Shown here: positions 1 to 8,458 of the stretch, one piece after another
Numbering within the stretch: position 1 is the stretch's first letter
How the letters are laid out: every line of letters starts with the position of its first letter
NCBI GenBank assembly: GCA_947378305.1
Contig: CANCJJ010000010.1
Span: forward strand, 20,044-84,043
Length of the DNA: 64,000 nt
Direction: 5' to 3'
Source of the DNA: Phenylobacterium aquaticum
GTDB lineage: Bacteria > Pseudomonadota > Alphaproteobacteria > Caulobacterales > Caulobacteraceae
Notes under the pieces: generated by a model
Databases searched by the model: none
Told to the model about the DNA's origin: nothing
Seen by the model: only the letters and a program-made list of their open reading frames with translations
Made by a program: the position numbers and the translations under genes

Positions 1-2
1 TG

Positions 3-725
3 TGTCGTGACTTTAATGGCTTGTCGGCAGCCCTTGCCAAACATGACTCACTTCAAACCATCTGGCTGGCCGAAATTTCCCATGAATTGCGAACACCTGT
101 CTCCGCCCTCGTCGCGTCGACGGAGGCCATGCTGGACAATGTCAGGCCGATGGATCGAAAGGGCGTCCAGGCCCTGCATGGCGAAGCCTTGCGCCTCTCC
201 CGGTTGATCACCGATCTGCATCAACTCAGCCTGACAGATTTCGGGGCTGTTACTTACAATTTCTCAAAGGTCGAATTGGTGAAGCTTTTGAAGCACTGCC
301 AATTCGTCATGGCGGCTAAGTTTGAGTCCAAGAATATCAAGATTTCGATAAAAAATAGTTTGAAATCATCGGTTATTTTGGCTGACTCTGACAAATTAAC
401 TCAGGTTTTCATGAATTTACTGGAAAACACATTCCGATATACAGATAAAAACGGCATTTTAAATATAGAGATAGGTCGGTCTGGGAGCAATGTTTCCATA
501 AATTTTGAAGATTCCTCTCCCAGTGTCCCGGAGGCCGATATTCCTCACATGTTTGACCGGCTTTATCGGGCGGAAGGATCTCGAAGTCGGGAAAGTGGAG
601 GTGCGGGCCTCGGCCTGGCCATAGTTCGCGCGATCAGCGAGGCCCATGGAGGCTCTGTGAGCGCCTATCCGTCTAAGCTCGGCGGAATTCGATTTGAACT
701 GCTACTACCGGGGGCACGGGCATGA
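3..725 (+). CDS. Sensor histidine kinase, BaeS-like, C-terminal part (5' end outside window)
   Basis: Sensor kinase that autophosphorylates on His and passes the phosphate to the regulator encoded next. The frame is open to the window edge. The first visible residues (RDFNGLSAALAKHD) look like the end of a HAMP domain, so the sensor and membrane parts lie upstream. The HisKA H-box (SHELRTP) follows at once. The N box (NLLENTFRYT) and the G2 box (GAGLGLAIV) of the HATPase domain are intact. The stop codon overlaps the regulator start (ATGA, 722-725), so the pair is translationally coupled. The stretch at about 300-500 is more AT-rich than its surroundings. The stimulus cannot be read from this fragment. 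Confidence 0.9.
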   Translation, partial: CRDFNGLSAALAKHDSLQTIWLAEISHELRTPVSALVASTEAMLDNVRPMDRKGVQALHGEALRLSRLITDLHQLSLTDFGAVTYNFSKVELVKLLKHCQFVMAAKFESKNIKISIKNSLKSSVILADSDKLTQVFMNLLENTFRYTDKNGILNIEIGRSGSNVSINFEDSSPSVPEADIPHMFDRLYRAEGSRSRESGGAGLGLAIVRAISEAHGGSVSAYPSKLGGIRFELLLPGARA

Positions 726-1396
726 CGGCTGAACTTGTACTTATTGTCGAAGATGAGGTCATAATCGCTGACATCCTTTCCGGATATCTGAATGCCAGCG
801 GATACGAGACCTATCATCTCGCCCGGGGGGACGGGGTTGTCGATTGGGTGAATACCAATCACCCGAGGGCCATTCTAATCGATCGTATGCTGCCTGGTCG
901 GGATGGCCTGGACGTGTGTCGGGAAATCCGCGCCCAATCCAATACGCCTCTCATCATGATTACGGCCCGGAGCGGCGAGGATGAGCGTCTTGAAGCCTTT
1001 GACGCGGGTGTTGATGACTATGTCTGCAAGCCCTTTTCTCCGCGCGAGGTTACGGCCAGGGTCCAGGCCCTCTTGCGTCGTGTCGTTGCGCCTGTCGACG
1101 TCGGTGCAGCGGCCGGGATTACCCTCAATCTGGACACCTATTGCGTCGAAGCGAAGGGCAAGAAGATCCCGCTGACATCCATCGAGTTCAAGATGTTGCA
1201 AATCATGATGAAGGCCACGGGTCGAATTTTCACGCGCAATGAAATTATGGACCGGGTTTATGAGGACTATCGCGTCGTCAATGATCGCACCATTGATAGT
1301 CACATCAAGAAGCTCAGGCGCAAGCTTGAGGACCTGAAGCTCGCGCGGCAGCCCCTGCACTCCGTTTATGGCGTGGGTTACAAGTTCGAGCCCTGA
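722..1396 (+). CDS. OmpR/PhoB-family response regulator (BaeR-like)
   Basis: DNA-binding response regulator of 224 aa, normal length for the family. The receiver domain (about residues 5-115) shows the acidic pocket (EDE), the phospho-acceptor Asp in LIDRMLPGRDG and the switch Lys in CKPF. The C-terminal winged helix (about 130-222) ends with the typical YGVGYKF. It is cotranscribed with the upstream kinase through a 4-nt overlap. OmpR-type regulators usually bind direct repeats about 11 bp apart. Two such repeats lie in promoters of this region (1410-1431 and 5532-5552), so the secreted-protein, sulfatase and TonB-receptor genes that follow are the likely targets. That link is inference. Confidence 0.93.
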   Translation: MTAELVLIVEDEVIIADILSGYLNASGYETYHLARGDGVVDWVNTNHPRAILIDRMLPGRDGLDVCREIRAQSNTPLIMITARSGEDERLEAFDAGVDDYVCKPFSPREVTARVQALLRRVVAPVDVGAAAGITLNLDTYCVEAKGKKIPLTSIEFKMLQIMMKATGRIFTRNEIMDRVYEDYRVVNDRTIDSHIKKLRRKLEDLKLARQPLHSVYGVGYKFEP

Positions 1397-1409
1397 TTGG
1401 GCGACCTGT

Positions 1410-1431
1410 TTCCATAATCCCTTCATAATCT
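1410..1431 (+). promoter_or_regulatory. 11-bp tandem direct repeat upstream of the 1521 gene, putative response-regulator site
   Basis: Two adjacent 11-bp units, TTCCATAATCC and CTTCATAATCT, share CATAATC exactly one helical turn apart. They lie about 90 bp before the start at 1521 and just after the response regulator stop. The arrangement fits an OmpR/PhoB-type operator. No -35/-10 pair could be assigned with confidence. Confidence 0.35.
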
Positions 1432-1520
1432 GGCCTAGAGTGTGCCGGGTTAGGGGCCCTGCTTGACTCGGATTGACCAGGGCTTTGGTCAAAGAATTTT
1501 CCAAGAAAGCCTGAGGAAAA

Positions 1521-2267
1521 ATGCAGGACGTGAAAAACTTGAATGTGAGCCGTCCTCGGCTGCGCGGGCCGACCTGGATGGCGCTGGCCGCCTCAGTGTC
1601 CTTGGTCGCTCTAGCCGGTAGCGCCCATGCTGCCGAGTCTGGTGCGGATTTTACGGGTATCTGGCTGAATGACGCCCCTTCGAGCGTCCTGGCAACTGTA
1701 GACGGTACTCCTGTTCCGCTGAATGCCGCTGGGAAGAGCGCCTTTGCCAAGGTCAAGGCTGGACTGAAGAGTGGCAAAGAGATCGATGCGGTGAAGCGCT
1801 ATTGCCTGCCAGAGGGCGTTCCGCGTCTCATGCAGTCCGCCTATCCCATGCAAATTGTGCAATCTCCGTCACAGGTGACCGTGATTCATGAGTCGCATCA
1901 TACGTTCAGAATTATCCTGATCGATGGGACCCACCCTGCGGATGATGACATCCTTGCAAGCTATATGGGGGATTCCGTTGGTCGCTGGGCCGGGACGGAC
2001 CTGACGGTGGATACGGTTGGGTTCAATGCCTCGGAGCCGCTCGACGCCGCGGGCTTGCCCCATGGCGAGAAACTTCACATCACCGAAAAGCTCTCCCGGA
2101 GCGGGGATGGTCGTCAACTCGTTGACCTCATCACCATCGAGGACCCGGAGTTCTACACCAAGCCATTCACTGTGAAGGCCAGCTTCACGGCCCGGCCGGA
2201 TCTGACAATCGAGGAATACGTTTGCGGCGAGCCGCACCGTAAAATTGCAAAGGCGGTCAAGCCATGA
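1521..2267 (+). CDS. Exported protein of unknown function, tandem paralogue 1
   Basis: 248 aa. GAGGAAAA is a good ribosome binding site 5 nt before the ATG. The N-terminus has a basic stretch, then a hydrophobic core ending in AHA-AE, a likely Sec signal, so the product is probably periplasmic or lipid-free exported. The mature part contains FTGIW, YCLPEGVPRLM, YMGDSVGRWAGTDLTVDTVGF and a C-terminal EEYVCGEPH. These blocks recur in the next gene and in a family I remember as common in acidobacteria and sphingomonads without known function. No catalytic motif is evident. It overlaps the next gene by ATGA, and with the sulfatase, DUF6152 and TonB-receptor genes it forms a same-strand envelope gene set. 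Confidence 0.8.
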   Translation: MQDVKNLNVSRPRLRGPTWMALAASVSLVALAGSAHAAESGADFTGIWLNDAPSSVLATVDGTPVPLNAAGKSAFAKVKAGLKSGKEIDAVKRYCLPEGVPRLMQSAYPMQIVQSPSQVTVIHESHHTFRIILIDGTHPADDDILASYMGDSVGRWAGTDLTVDTVGFNASEPLDAAGLPHGEKLHITEKLSRSGDGRQLVDLITIEDPEFYTKPFTVKASFTARPDLTIEEYVCGEPHRKIAKAVKP

Positions 2268-3049
2268 TCAGTCGTATGAAGTCTCTCCTGGCCTTTGCGT
2301 CTGCGGCCGCCCTGGCCATGAGTCCCGTGGTTCTTCCGGCCAAGGTTCAGGCGCAAACTGCCCCGGTTGCCCAGGCCGCGTCATCGCTTCCAGCCGGCGC
2401 AAATCCTGATTTCCAGGGTCTCTGGAGGACCTCGGGGCGTGGAGTCCGTGGGCGCGACGGGAGTAGCGGTGGGTGCTGTAGCGAAGAGGGCTGGCACGAT
2501 GTTCCAGCCATGCTCTTGCCTTGGGCCCAGGACGTTATGGCCAAGCGTGATGCCGGTCTGAAATCCGGTGTGATCGTTCCGACCAACACTCAGGAATGTA
2601 AGCCTGATGGCGTTCCTACGGTTATCGAAATCCCCTATCCATTCCAGTTTCTGCAGTCGAAGAATGAAGTCATCATCATGTATGAGGCCGACTATCAGGT
2701 CCGGCGCATTCGCATGAATGGCGAGCACCCCAAGACCCCGAAATTGAGCTGGTATGGCGACTCGGTCGGGCGTTGGGATGACGGAGTGCTTGAGATTGAT
2801 ACGGTGGGTCTGTCCAAGTTGGGCCAGACCAACTGGGATGGAATTCCCCACTCAGACCAGTTGCATGTGGTCGAACGCTACAAAATGACGGCCCCTGGGG
2901 CCATGGAACTGACCATGACCCTCACCGATCCGGGTACATTTACAGGTCCCTGGACGATCGTGAAGCACTTCCGCCAGCTGAAGGAGCGCCGGCTTCTTGA
3001 GTATGTCTGTGCGGAAAACAACCGCGATGCCGCGGTCCCGGTGGAATAA
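2264..3049 (+). CDS. Exported protein of unknown function, tandem paralogue 2
   Basis: 261 aa with a signal peptide (hydrophobic core to about residue 25, cleavage near VQAQ). It repeats the blocks of the preceding gene in the same order: FQGLWRTSG, CKPDGVPTV, WYGDSVGRWDDGVLEIDTVG, PHSDQLHVVERY, DPGTFTGPWT and LLEYVCAENN. Unlike paralogue 1 it has a Gly/Ser/Cys-rich insert (SSGGCCSEEG) near residue 67. Translation is coupled to paralogue 1 by a 4-nt overlap. An in-frame ATG at 2276 is an alternative start. The function is unknown; secretion and linkage to the sulfatase and TonB receptor suggest a role in handling an external substrate. Confidence 0.8.
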   Translation: MISRMKSLLAFASAAALAMSPVVLPAKVQAQTAPVAQAASSLPAGANPDFQGLWRTSGRGVRGRDGSSGGCCSEEGWHDVPAMLLPWAQDVMAKRDAGLKSGVIVPTNTQECKPDGVPTVIEIPYPFQFLQSKNEVIIMYEADYQVRRIRMNGEHPKTPKLSWYGDSVGRWDDGVLEIDTVGLSKLGQTNWDGIPHSDQLHVVERYKMTAPGAMELTMTLTDPGTFTGPWTIVKHFRQLKERRLLEYVCAENNRDAAVPVE

Positions 3050-3070
3050 CGCAGAATCGAGTGGTCTGGT

Positions 3071-3094
3071 GGCGGCTGGCTTTAGCTAGCCGCC
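3071..3094 (+). terminator. Intergenic hairpin between the paralogue pair and the sulfatase
   Basis: GGCGGCTGGC and GCTAGCCGCC form a 10-bp stem with one mismatch around the loop TTTA, 22 nt after the stop at 3049. No T-run follows, so it could be an mRNA-stabilising or attenuating hairpin rather than a full terminator. Confidence 0.4.
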
Positions 3095-3150
3095 ATGGAC
3101 AGGCCATCCGTTGGTGAATTTCTGATCCCGATTTCTGGCAGGAGCCCATT

Positions 3151-4836
3151 TTGGAAAAATTTCCAGCAAGCATGACTGCGATCCACCGCGTCTTGCAGGC
3201 AACAGCGGCCGTCGCTGCGGCGATCGTGGTAACGACTTGCCTCGCAGCTCCGATGGACACGGCGCAGGCCGCTACAGCTCACGCCCAAACCCCGCCAAGG
3301 TCGGCCTCAACCCCGAATATCATCTTTGTAATTTCGGATGATCTGGGCTGGGCGGACGTTGGGTTCCATGGCTCGGAAATTCGGACGCCAACCCTCGATC
3401 GGCTGGCCCATGAGGGCGTGCAACTCGACCGCTATTATACCTATGCTGTCTGTAGTCCGACCCGGGCAGCGCTTATGAGCGGCCGCTCGTCCCTTGAAAC
3501 AGGGGTTGATGCCCCGGTGGCCCTTGATTCCCAGCTTCCTGCGGATACCAAACTGCTTCCGGAACAACTGAAATCCGCGGGTTATCAGACCATGATGGTC
3601 GGCAAGTGGCATCTTGGGCAGGCGGATGTGGCCTGGATGCCCTTCAAGCGCGGCTTTGACTCTTTTTATGGGTTTCTTGGCGGGTTCGTTGATCACTATC
3701 ACCACCTGACCCCCGGCGGGCAGCTGGATTGGCAGAGGGATGGCGTTTCAATTCGGGAGGAAGGCTACACAACCGACCTTTTGACCCAAGAGGCGGTCAC
3801 CCGGATCAAGGCGCGTGACAAGACCCGTCCCTTCTTCCTCTACCTGGCATATGACGCGCCCCACTCGCCGCTTCAAGCTCCCGAAGCCGACGTGAAGGCC
3901 TATGAAAATATCGCGGACATGAGGCGTCGAGTCTATGCCGCCATGGTGACCCACTTTGATGCCAAGCTCGCTGAGGTCGTTAAAACGGTCGAGGATGAGG
4001 GTTTGTCTCGCGATACCATTATTGTCTGGGTTAGCGACAATGGTGGCCAGATCGGTGCGGGCTCGCGGAACCTGCCCCTTCGCGGGGGCAAGGGCACGAC
4101 GTTTGAAGGCGGAGAGCGTGTCCCCGCCGTAGCCTATTGGCCGGGTCATTTCCAAGGTGGACGAAAGATTGAGTCGCCGGTCACCGTCCTGGACTGGTTT
4201 CCAACTCTTCTGAAGGTCGCCGGTGTGACGGTTCCCACAGATCCAAGGATTGTCGGGCACGATGCAAGGCCAACATTCGAGGGTCGCAAGGTAAAATCAG
4301 CCAAGATGGTCATTGGCAATCACAATCAAGGGGAGGGCTATTATGAGTCCGCCTTTGAATGGCCTTGGAAACTGCTTCGGGTTCCGACCCCTGCTTATGC
4401 TCAGCTGACCCCCGGTACCCAATTCCCGCCCGCAACGGTCTTGCCGCGCGGGATCAGCGGACCGACCTCACTTCAGCTTTTCGATGTGGTCAAGGATCCG
4501 GGCGAGACAACAGACCTCTCGGCGAAATATCCTGAGGTTGTTGCTCGACTGACGGCTCAACTAAATGCAGCGCCGCGCGCGCCGATTTCGCTCTCGCAAT
4601 GGGCCCCCGAACGTCGTCGCCTGACAGGTGGCGGGCCTGGCGGCGGCGGCGGGCCGCCCCGAAATGGGCCAGGTGGCGGTCCAGGCCCGCAAGGCCAGGG
4701 GGCTGGACAGGGCGCTCCTGGGAATGTTGTCAGTGAAGGCGACCTCCCCGGCGGCAGTGCCTTTGCCGGGTATACCGTAGAGAAGGGCAAGCCCGTCGCA
4801 GAGTCCGCCCGTGGTGCCATTGTTGCACCGAATTAA
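3151..4836 (+). CDS. Type I (formylglycine) sulfatase, exported, with Gly/Pro-rich C-terminal tail
   Basis: Arylsulfatase-family hydrolase, 561 aa. The TTG start is chosen because GCAGGAG lies 6 nt upstream; the ATG at 3172 lacks such a site. A signal peptide covers about residues 10-45. Metal-binding SDDLGWADVG is at about 62-71. Cys101 in CSPTR is the CxPxR signature matured to formylglycine by an FGE-type enzyme, which is not in the window. HLG and SDNGG motifs complete the site. After the fold, residues about 488-530 form a Gly/Pro-rich low-complexity tail that is unusual for a sulfatase and resembles the tail of the next gene product. The substrate is probably an organic sulfate or sulfated glycan taken up with help of the TonB receptor at 5674. 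Confidence 0.92.
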   Translation: MEKFPASMTAIHRVLQATAAVAAAIVVTTCLAAPMDTAQAATAHAQTPPRSASTPNIIFVISDDLGWADVGFHGSEIRTPTLDRLAHEGVQLDRYYTYAVCSPTRAALMSGRSSLETGVDAPVALDSQLPADTKLLPEQLKSAGYQTMMVGKWHLGQADVAWMPFKRGFDSFYGFLGGFVDHYHHLTPGGQLDWQRDGVSIREEGYTTDLLTQEAVTRIKARDKTRPFFLYLAYDAPHSPLQAPEADVKAYENIADMRRRVYAAMVTHFDAKLAEVVKTVEDEGLSRDTIIVWVSDNGGQIGAGSRNLPLRGGKGTTFEGGERVPAVAYWPGHFQGGRKIESPVTVLDWFPTLLKVAGVTVPTDPRIVGHDARPTFEGRKVKSAKMVIGNHNQGEGYYESAFEWPWKLLRVPTPAYAQLTPGTQFPPATVLPRGISGPTSLQLFDVVKDPGETTDLSAKYPEVVARLTAQLNAAPRAPISLSQWAPERRRLTGGGPGGGGGPPRNGPGGGPGPQGQGAGQGAPGNVVSEGDLPGGSAFAGYTVEKGKPVAESARGAIVAPN

Positions 4837-4941
4837 TCGCGTAACTGTTTTAGCTCTCCGAAGAGGGATTGGCTTAATCCGTAGTTTTAAACGAGCCCGT
4901 CCATCACCTTTAAGACGTTCAAACCGAATGAGGATTGAGAT

Positions 4942-5391
4942 ATGAAGACCAGACTTGCCCTACTGGCTGCCGCGGCAGCTCTGATTGTTCCCCAAGTGGG
5001 TTCGGCACATCATTCCTTTGCAATGTTTGACAATGCCAAGACCGTTACGATCTCTGGCACCATGAAGGAGTTTCAGTGGGCCAATCCGCATGTTTGGGTT
5101 CAGGTCATGGTCCCTGGAGCCTCTGGTAAGGCTGAGGAATGGAGCGTTGAAGGCGGTAGTCCGAATATTCTGTCCCGTCAGGGATGGCGGAAGACGGCCC
5201 TGGTTCCTGGGCAAAAGGTGACGGTGAAAATTCATCCGCTTAAAAGCGGTGCCAATGGCGGCAGCCTGATGTCGGTCACCTTGCCGGATGGCAAGGTGCT
5301 CGGGGCCGGGCCTGGCGGACCTGGTGGTCCCGGTGGCCCCCCCGGCGGTGGTCCTGGTGGCCCGGGCGGTCCTCCCCCGCCCGCCTACTGA
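4942..5391 (+). CDS. DUF6152 family exported protein with Gly/Pro tail
   Basis: 149 aa. The start has GAGGATTGAG upstream. The signal peptide ends near GSA-HH, and the mature N-terminus is His-His-Ser-Phe-Ala, typical of DUF6152, with FQWANPHVWV also characteristic. Small beta-rich periplasmic proteins of this family have no established function; the N-terminal His pair suggests possible metal binding (inference). Residues about 118-149 are almost only Gly and Pro and end PPPPAY. The gene follows the sulfatase by 105 bp and is followed by a strong terminator, closing the cluster before the TonB receptor. Confidence 0.85.
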   Translation: MKTRLALLAAAAALIVPQVGSAHHSFAMFDNAKTVTISGTMKEFQWANPHVWVQVMVPGASGKAEEWSVEGGSPNILSRQGWRKTALVPGQKVTVKIHPLKSGANGGSLMSVTLPDGKVLGAGPGGPGGPGGPPGGGPGGPGGPPPPAY

Positions 5392-5412
5392 AACAAGGCT
5401 TTAGACAAATAG

Positions 5413-5446
5413 AAAGGCCTCGGCGGGAATGCGCCGGGGCCTTTTT
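5413..5446 (+). terminator. Rho-independent terminator after the DUF6152 gene
   Basis: AAAGGCCTCGGCG pairs with CGCCGGGGCCTTT (13 bp, one mismatched position) around a 6-nt loop, followed by a T-run. It lies 22 nt after the stop at 5391. Confidence 0.9.
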
Positions 5447-5531
5447 GTATTTCAGTGCCTTAGCGTTCAGTAGCTTTGGCGTGAGGAATATTCGTTGGCA
5501 TCCCCACTCTTAGAGCGCCCAAAGGCCTCTA

Positions 5532-5552
5532 TCCTCATTTGTTCCTCATTTG
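5532..5552 (+). promoter_or_regulatory. 11-bp-spaced direct repeat upstream of the TonB receptor, putative response-regulator site
   Basis: TCCTCATTTG occurs at 5532-5541 and again at 5543-5552, one helical turn apart, in an AT-rich promoter region about 120 bp before the receptor start. The spacing matches that at 1410-1431, and both share TCAT. The rest of the 5392-5673 gap holds the terminator and AT-rich promoter-like sequence but no gene. Confidence 0.35.
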
Positions 5553-5673
5553 ACATTAATTTGCAATAAATCGAAAAGTCTGGGAAATTGAGAAATATAT
5601 CGACACTTTTCCTGGGGTGTGGCCACGAACGGTCGGGCCTTGAAAAATAAGCGCATACAATTGGGGGTGTGAC

Positions 5674-8298
5674 TTGAAGCAAGTTGGAAATCTGAAAAAG
5701 CGGGCTCTGTACCTGTATCCCATCATCGCCGTGATGGCTCTGCCTGCCGCCGGTTGGGCGCAGCAGGCCGCCAGTCAGGCACCGCCGGCGCGTCTGTCAG
5801 AGCAGGGGCTCCTGTCCGAAGTCATCGTCACGGCCAACCGGCGCGAAGAGACGGTCAATACCATTCCAATGTCCATCGCAGCCGTGACCCAGGAAGAACT
5901 GGATCACCGTGGTCTGAACGGCCTGGCCCAGTTGCAAGACCTTGTGCCCGGCTTGAACGTCACAAACTCAGTGGCGGGCGTGGCCAACTTCTCCATTCGC
6001 GGCATTGCCGCAACAACGGGTGCGGCGACGACGGGCGTCTATATGGATGATGTCTCGCTCACCAAGCGGAACAACAGTGGCGTCAATCAGAACAATGGCG
6101 CGCCCATGCCTGTCCTTTACGACACAGAGCGGGTCGAGGTTCTGAAGGGCCCGCAGGGCACTCTTTATGGCGGTGGTTCCGAAGGCGGCACGGTTCGCGT
6201 TATTACCCGGGGTGCCAGCCTCACGACCATGTCGGGCTCTCTGAAGCTTGTCGGCTCCAAGGTCGATGGTGGTGATCTGGGCTATGAAATCGCGGGTGCC
6301 ATTGGTGGCCCCATCGTCCAAGACAAACTCGGCTTCAGGTTGAGCGCCACCTCGCAGCACAAGGGCGGTTCCGTCGACGTTGTTGACCCCTACAACAATG
6401 GTGCTGTTGTCCATAGCAATGCCGATTCGTCTGACACCAAGGCCGCGCATTTGAACGTGCTTTGGCAAGTCACTGACAATGCTGAGCTCAGCTATATGGG
6501 GTATTATTCCAAGTTTGAGTCCAATGGCGGGCCGGGTGCCGTTACCTTGCCGCTCAACAAGGGCCAAACCTTCACGACTCCGCAGATCTGTAACTCCAGG
6601 GTTCGTCCGACAACTGTCGTGGGGGGCTGGACGCCAACCGCCGCCGTTTGCCCCGCGAATGGTGTTTCAACTGCTACGGTTTACGTGCGTAAGGCCGCAA
6701 CCTATGGACCGTTCGACTATCTGGATGGGCATAATTCAATTACGCCGACGGACGGGAAGCTGAACCCAGCCTCAACCGAGACCACAATCAACAGCATTGC
6801 CCTGAAATACGATTTCGATGCCTTCGAAATCAAATCCATCACGTCCTATCTGACGGACCATACGACCGGAAACACCCCGGACGGGAGTGCGGCGGCACCT
6901 GGCCAGAGCACGACCGTCTATGCGACCACGGTCAAGGGCTTCCCGCTCTACAGTGCCTATCCCGGCTATAATGGCCGCTTCGTCAGCAGCAACCAGAGGG
7001 AAGCCATTCAGGAAGAGCTTCGGCTGACCTCGCGTGGTGATGGCCCGCTCAGCTACACGGGTGGCATCTTCATTTCCTCGGCCAAGACCCACATCAATTA
7101 CAACATCGTTGGCGACTATAACGGCGCGCTTCAGTCGCTCTACGGTATCAGCCAGGCCACTCGATTTGGCATGCCCGATGTCACCGATGGGGTCCTGTCC
7201 CGCCTTCAGGCGACTCTGAAGGATAAGGAAGTCGCCGCTTATGGCGAGGCGTCCTACAAGATCACGCCGCGCCTCAAGGTGACAGCTGGTATCCGCTATT
7301 CCGACCTCGAGTTTGACTTCACCCAGCGCCTTTACGGGGTCGTCCCCGGGCGGGCCATGAGTGATCCCTATGCCTATGTTGCCGGCGTCCAGAAGGACAG
7401 TCCGACAACCCCCAAGGTTGGTGTTGAGTACAAGCTCACCGACCACGGAATGGTCTATGCGAATGCCTCGCGCGGTTTCCGCGGCGGTGGGGTCAACACC
7501 CAGGTCAATGCGACCCTGTGTGCGACGGGCCTCACCAACCTCGGCCTGGCAATTACGGACATCCCCACGGGATATAGCTCTGACGCCGTCTGGAGCTATG
7601 AGTCCGGCGGTAAATTCCGTCTGTTCGACAATAAGTTGCAGCTAAATGCCGCGGCATACTACATCGACTGGACCGACATGCAGGTGTCGGTAACCCTGGC
7701 CGGATGTGGACAGAACTTCACGATCAATGGTGGCCACACTGTCAGCAAGGGTCTTGACCTTCAGGCACAGTTCCGTCCGACCAAGGACCTGTCGCTCTCC
7801 ATGTCAGCGGGTTACAATAATTCGGGTTATGTCGATCCGGTCTATGCGCCCGGCACCTCAGCCACCAAGACGGTTGTGTTCAACAAGGGCGACACGCTGA
7901 ATGTCCCCGAGCTTTCGGGCACCGCAACAGCTCAGTATGAGCTGGACCTGATGGGGCATCCGAGCTTCATCCGCTTGGATTACAACTATCAGGGTCGGCA
8001 GAACCAGGGTGCTAGCTATGGGGCTGCGGGCTACAACCCCTTCACCCACTATGTGCGCGCCGTGCAGTATCTCAACCTGCGTGCTGGCGTGGCCTATTCA
8101 GGCTGGGACCTCAACCTCTATGTCAACAACCTGACGGACGAACATCGTCCGAACGGCGCTGTCGGCAATGGCATTGGTCAGTGCAATGCGGCCACTGGCG
8201 GGCCAACCTGCTCGACCTTCGGCACCTACAATCCCTTCATTCAGGTCAATTACCAGACCGCCCGGACGATCGGAGCCCAGGCGAGCTATCGTTTCTGA
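5674..8298 (+). CDS. TonB-dependent outer-membrane receptor
   Basis: 874 aa, normal for the family. The TTG start has GGGGG 6 nt upstream; the first ATG in frame is residue 21, inside the signal peptide, so TTG is preferred. The signal ends near GWA-QQ. The TonB-box region (SEVIVTANRR, about 48-57) is followed by the plug domain (PMSIAAVTQEEL, RGI, YMDDV, ERVEVLKGPQGTLYG) and a 22-strand-type barrel ending in Tyr-Arg-Phe, the usual BAM signal. It imports a bulky ligand at the cost of the proton gradient through TonB-ExbBD, none of which is here. Cluster context points to a product of the neighbouring sulfatase (inference). Confidence 0.95.
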   Translation: MKQVGNLKKRALYLYPIIAVMALPAAGWAQQAASQAPPARLSEQGLLSEVIVTANRREETVNTIPMSIAAVTQEELDHRGLNGLAQLQDLVPGLNVTNSVAGVANFSIRGIAATTGAATTGVYMDDVSLTKRNNSGVNQNNGAPMPVLYDTERVEVLKGPQGTLYGGGSEGGTVRVITRGASLTTMSGSLKLVGSKVDGGDLGYEIAGAIGGPIVQDKLGFRLSATSQHKGGSVDVVDPYNNGAVVHSNADSSDTKAAHLNVLWQVTDNAELSYMGYYSKFESNGGPGAVTLPLNKGQTFTTPQICNSRVRPTTVVGGWTPTAAVCPANGVSTATVYVRKAATYGPFDYLDGHNSITPTDGKLNPASTETTINSIALKYDFDAFEIKSITSYLTDHTTGNTPDGSAAAPGQSTTVYATTVKGFPLYSAYPGYNGRFVSSNQREAIQEELRLTSRGDGPLSYTGGIFISSAKTHINYNIVGDYNGALQSLYGISQATRFGMPDVTDGVLSRLQATLKDKEVAAYGEASYKITPRLKVTAGIRYSDLEFDFTQRLYGVVPGRAMSDPYAYVAGVQKDSPTTPKVGVEYKLTDHGMVYANASRGFRGGGVNTQVNATLCATGLTNLGLAITDIPTGYSSDAVWSYESGGKFRLFDNKLQLNAAAYYIDWTDMQVSVTLAGCGQNFTINGGHTVSKGLDLQAQFRPTKDLSLSMSAGYNNSGYVDPVYAPGTSATKTVVFNKGDTLNVPELSGTATAQYELDLMGHPSFIRLDYNYQGRQNQGASYGAAGYNPFTHYVRAVQYLNLRAGVAYSGWDLNLYVNNLTDEHRPNGAVGNGIGQCNAATGGPTCSTFGTYNPFIQVNYQTARTIGAQASYRF

Positions 8299-8324
8299 CC
8301 TCTAAGCCTTCGGTAGACCAAACT

Positions 8325-8354
8325 GAAGCCGTCCAGCCCCGGTTGGACGGCTTC
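8325..8354 (+). terminator. Rho-independent terminator after the TonB receptor
   Basis: GAAGCCGTCCA and TGGACGGCTTC form a perfect 11-bp stem with an 8-nt loop, followed by TTTGTTTCTT, 27 nt after the stop. Confidence 0.92.
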
Positions 8355-8458
8355 TTTGTTTCTTGTTGCCGTGCCAATTATCTGCATGAAGCTGTCCTTA
8401 GCTTTCAAATGCCTCGATCCAGCTAAACTCTCGGGTCGCCCCGATCAAAAAGTGTCAG

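Noticed and set aside
875..1777. 300-codon minus-strand frame across the regulator and the 1521 gene
   Set aside because: It overlaps two convincing genes on the other strand and shows no family motif.
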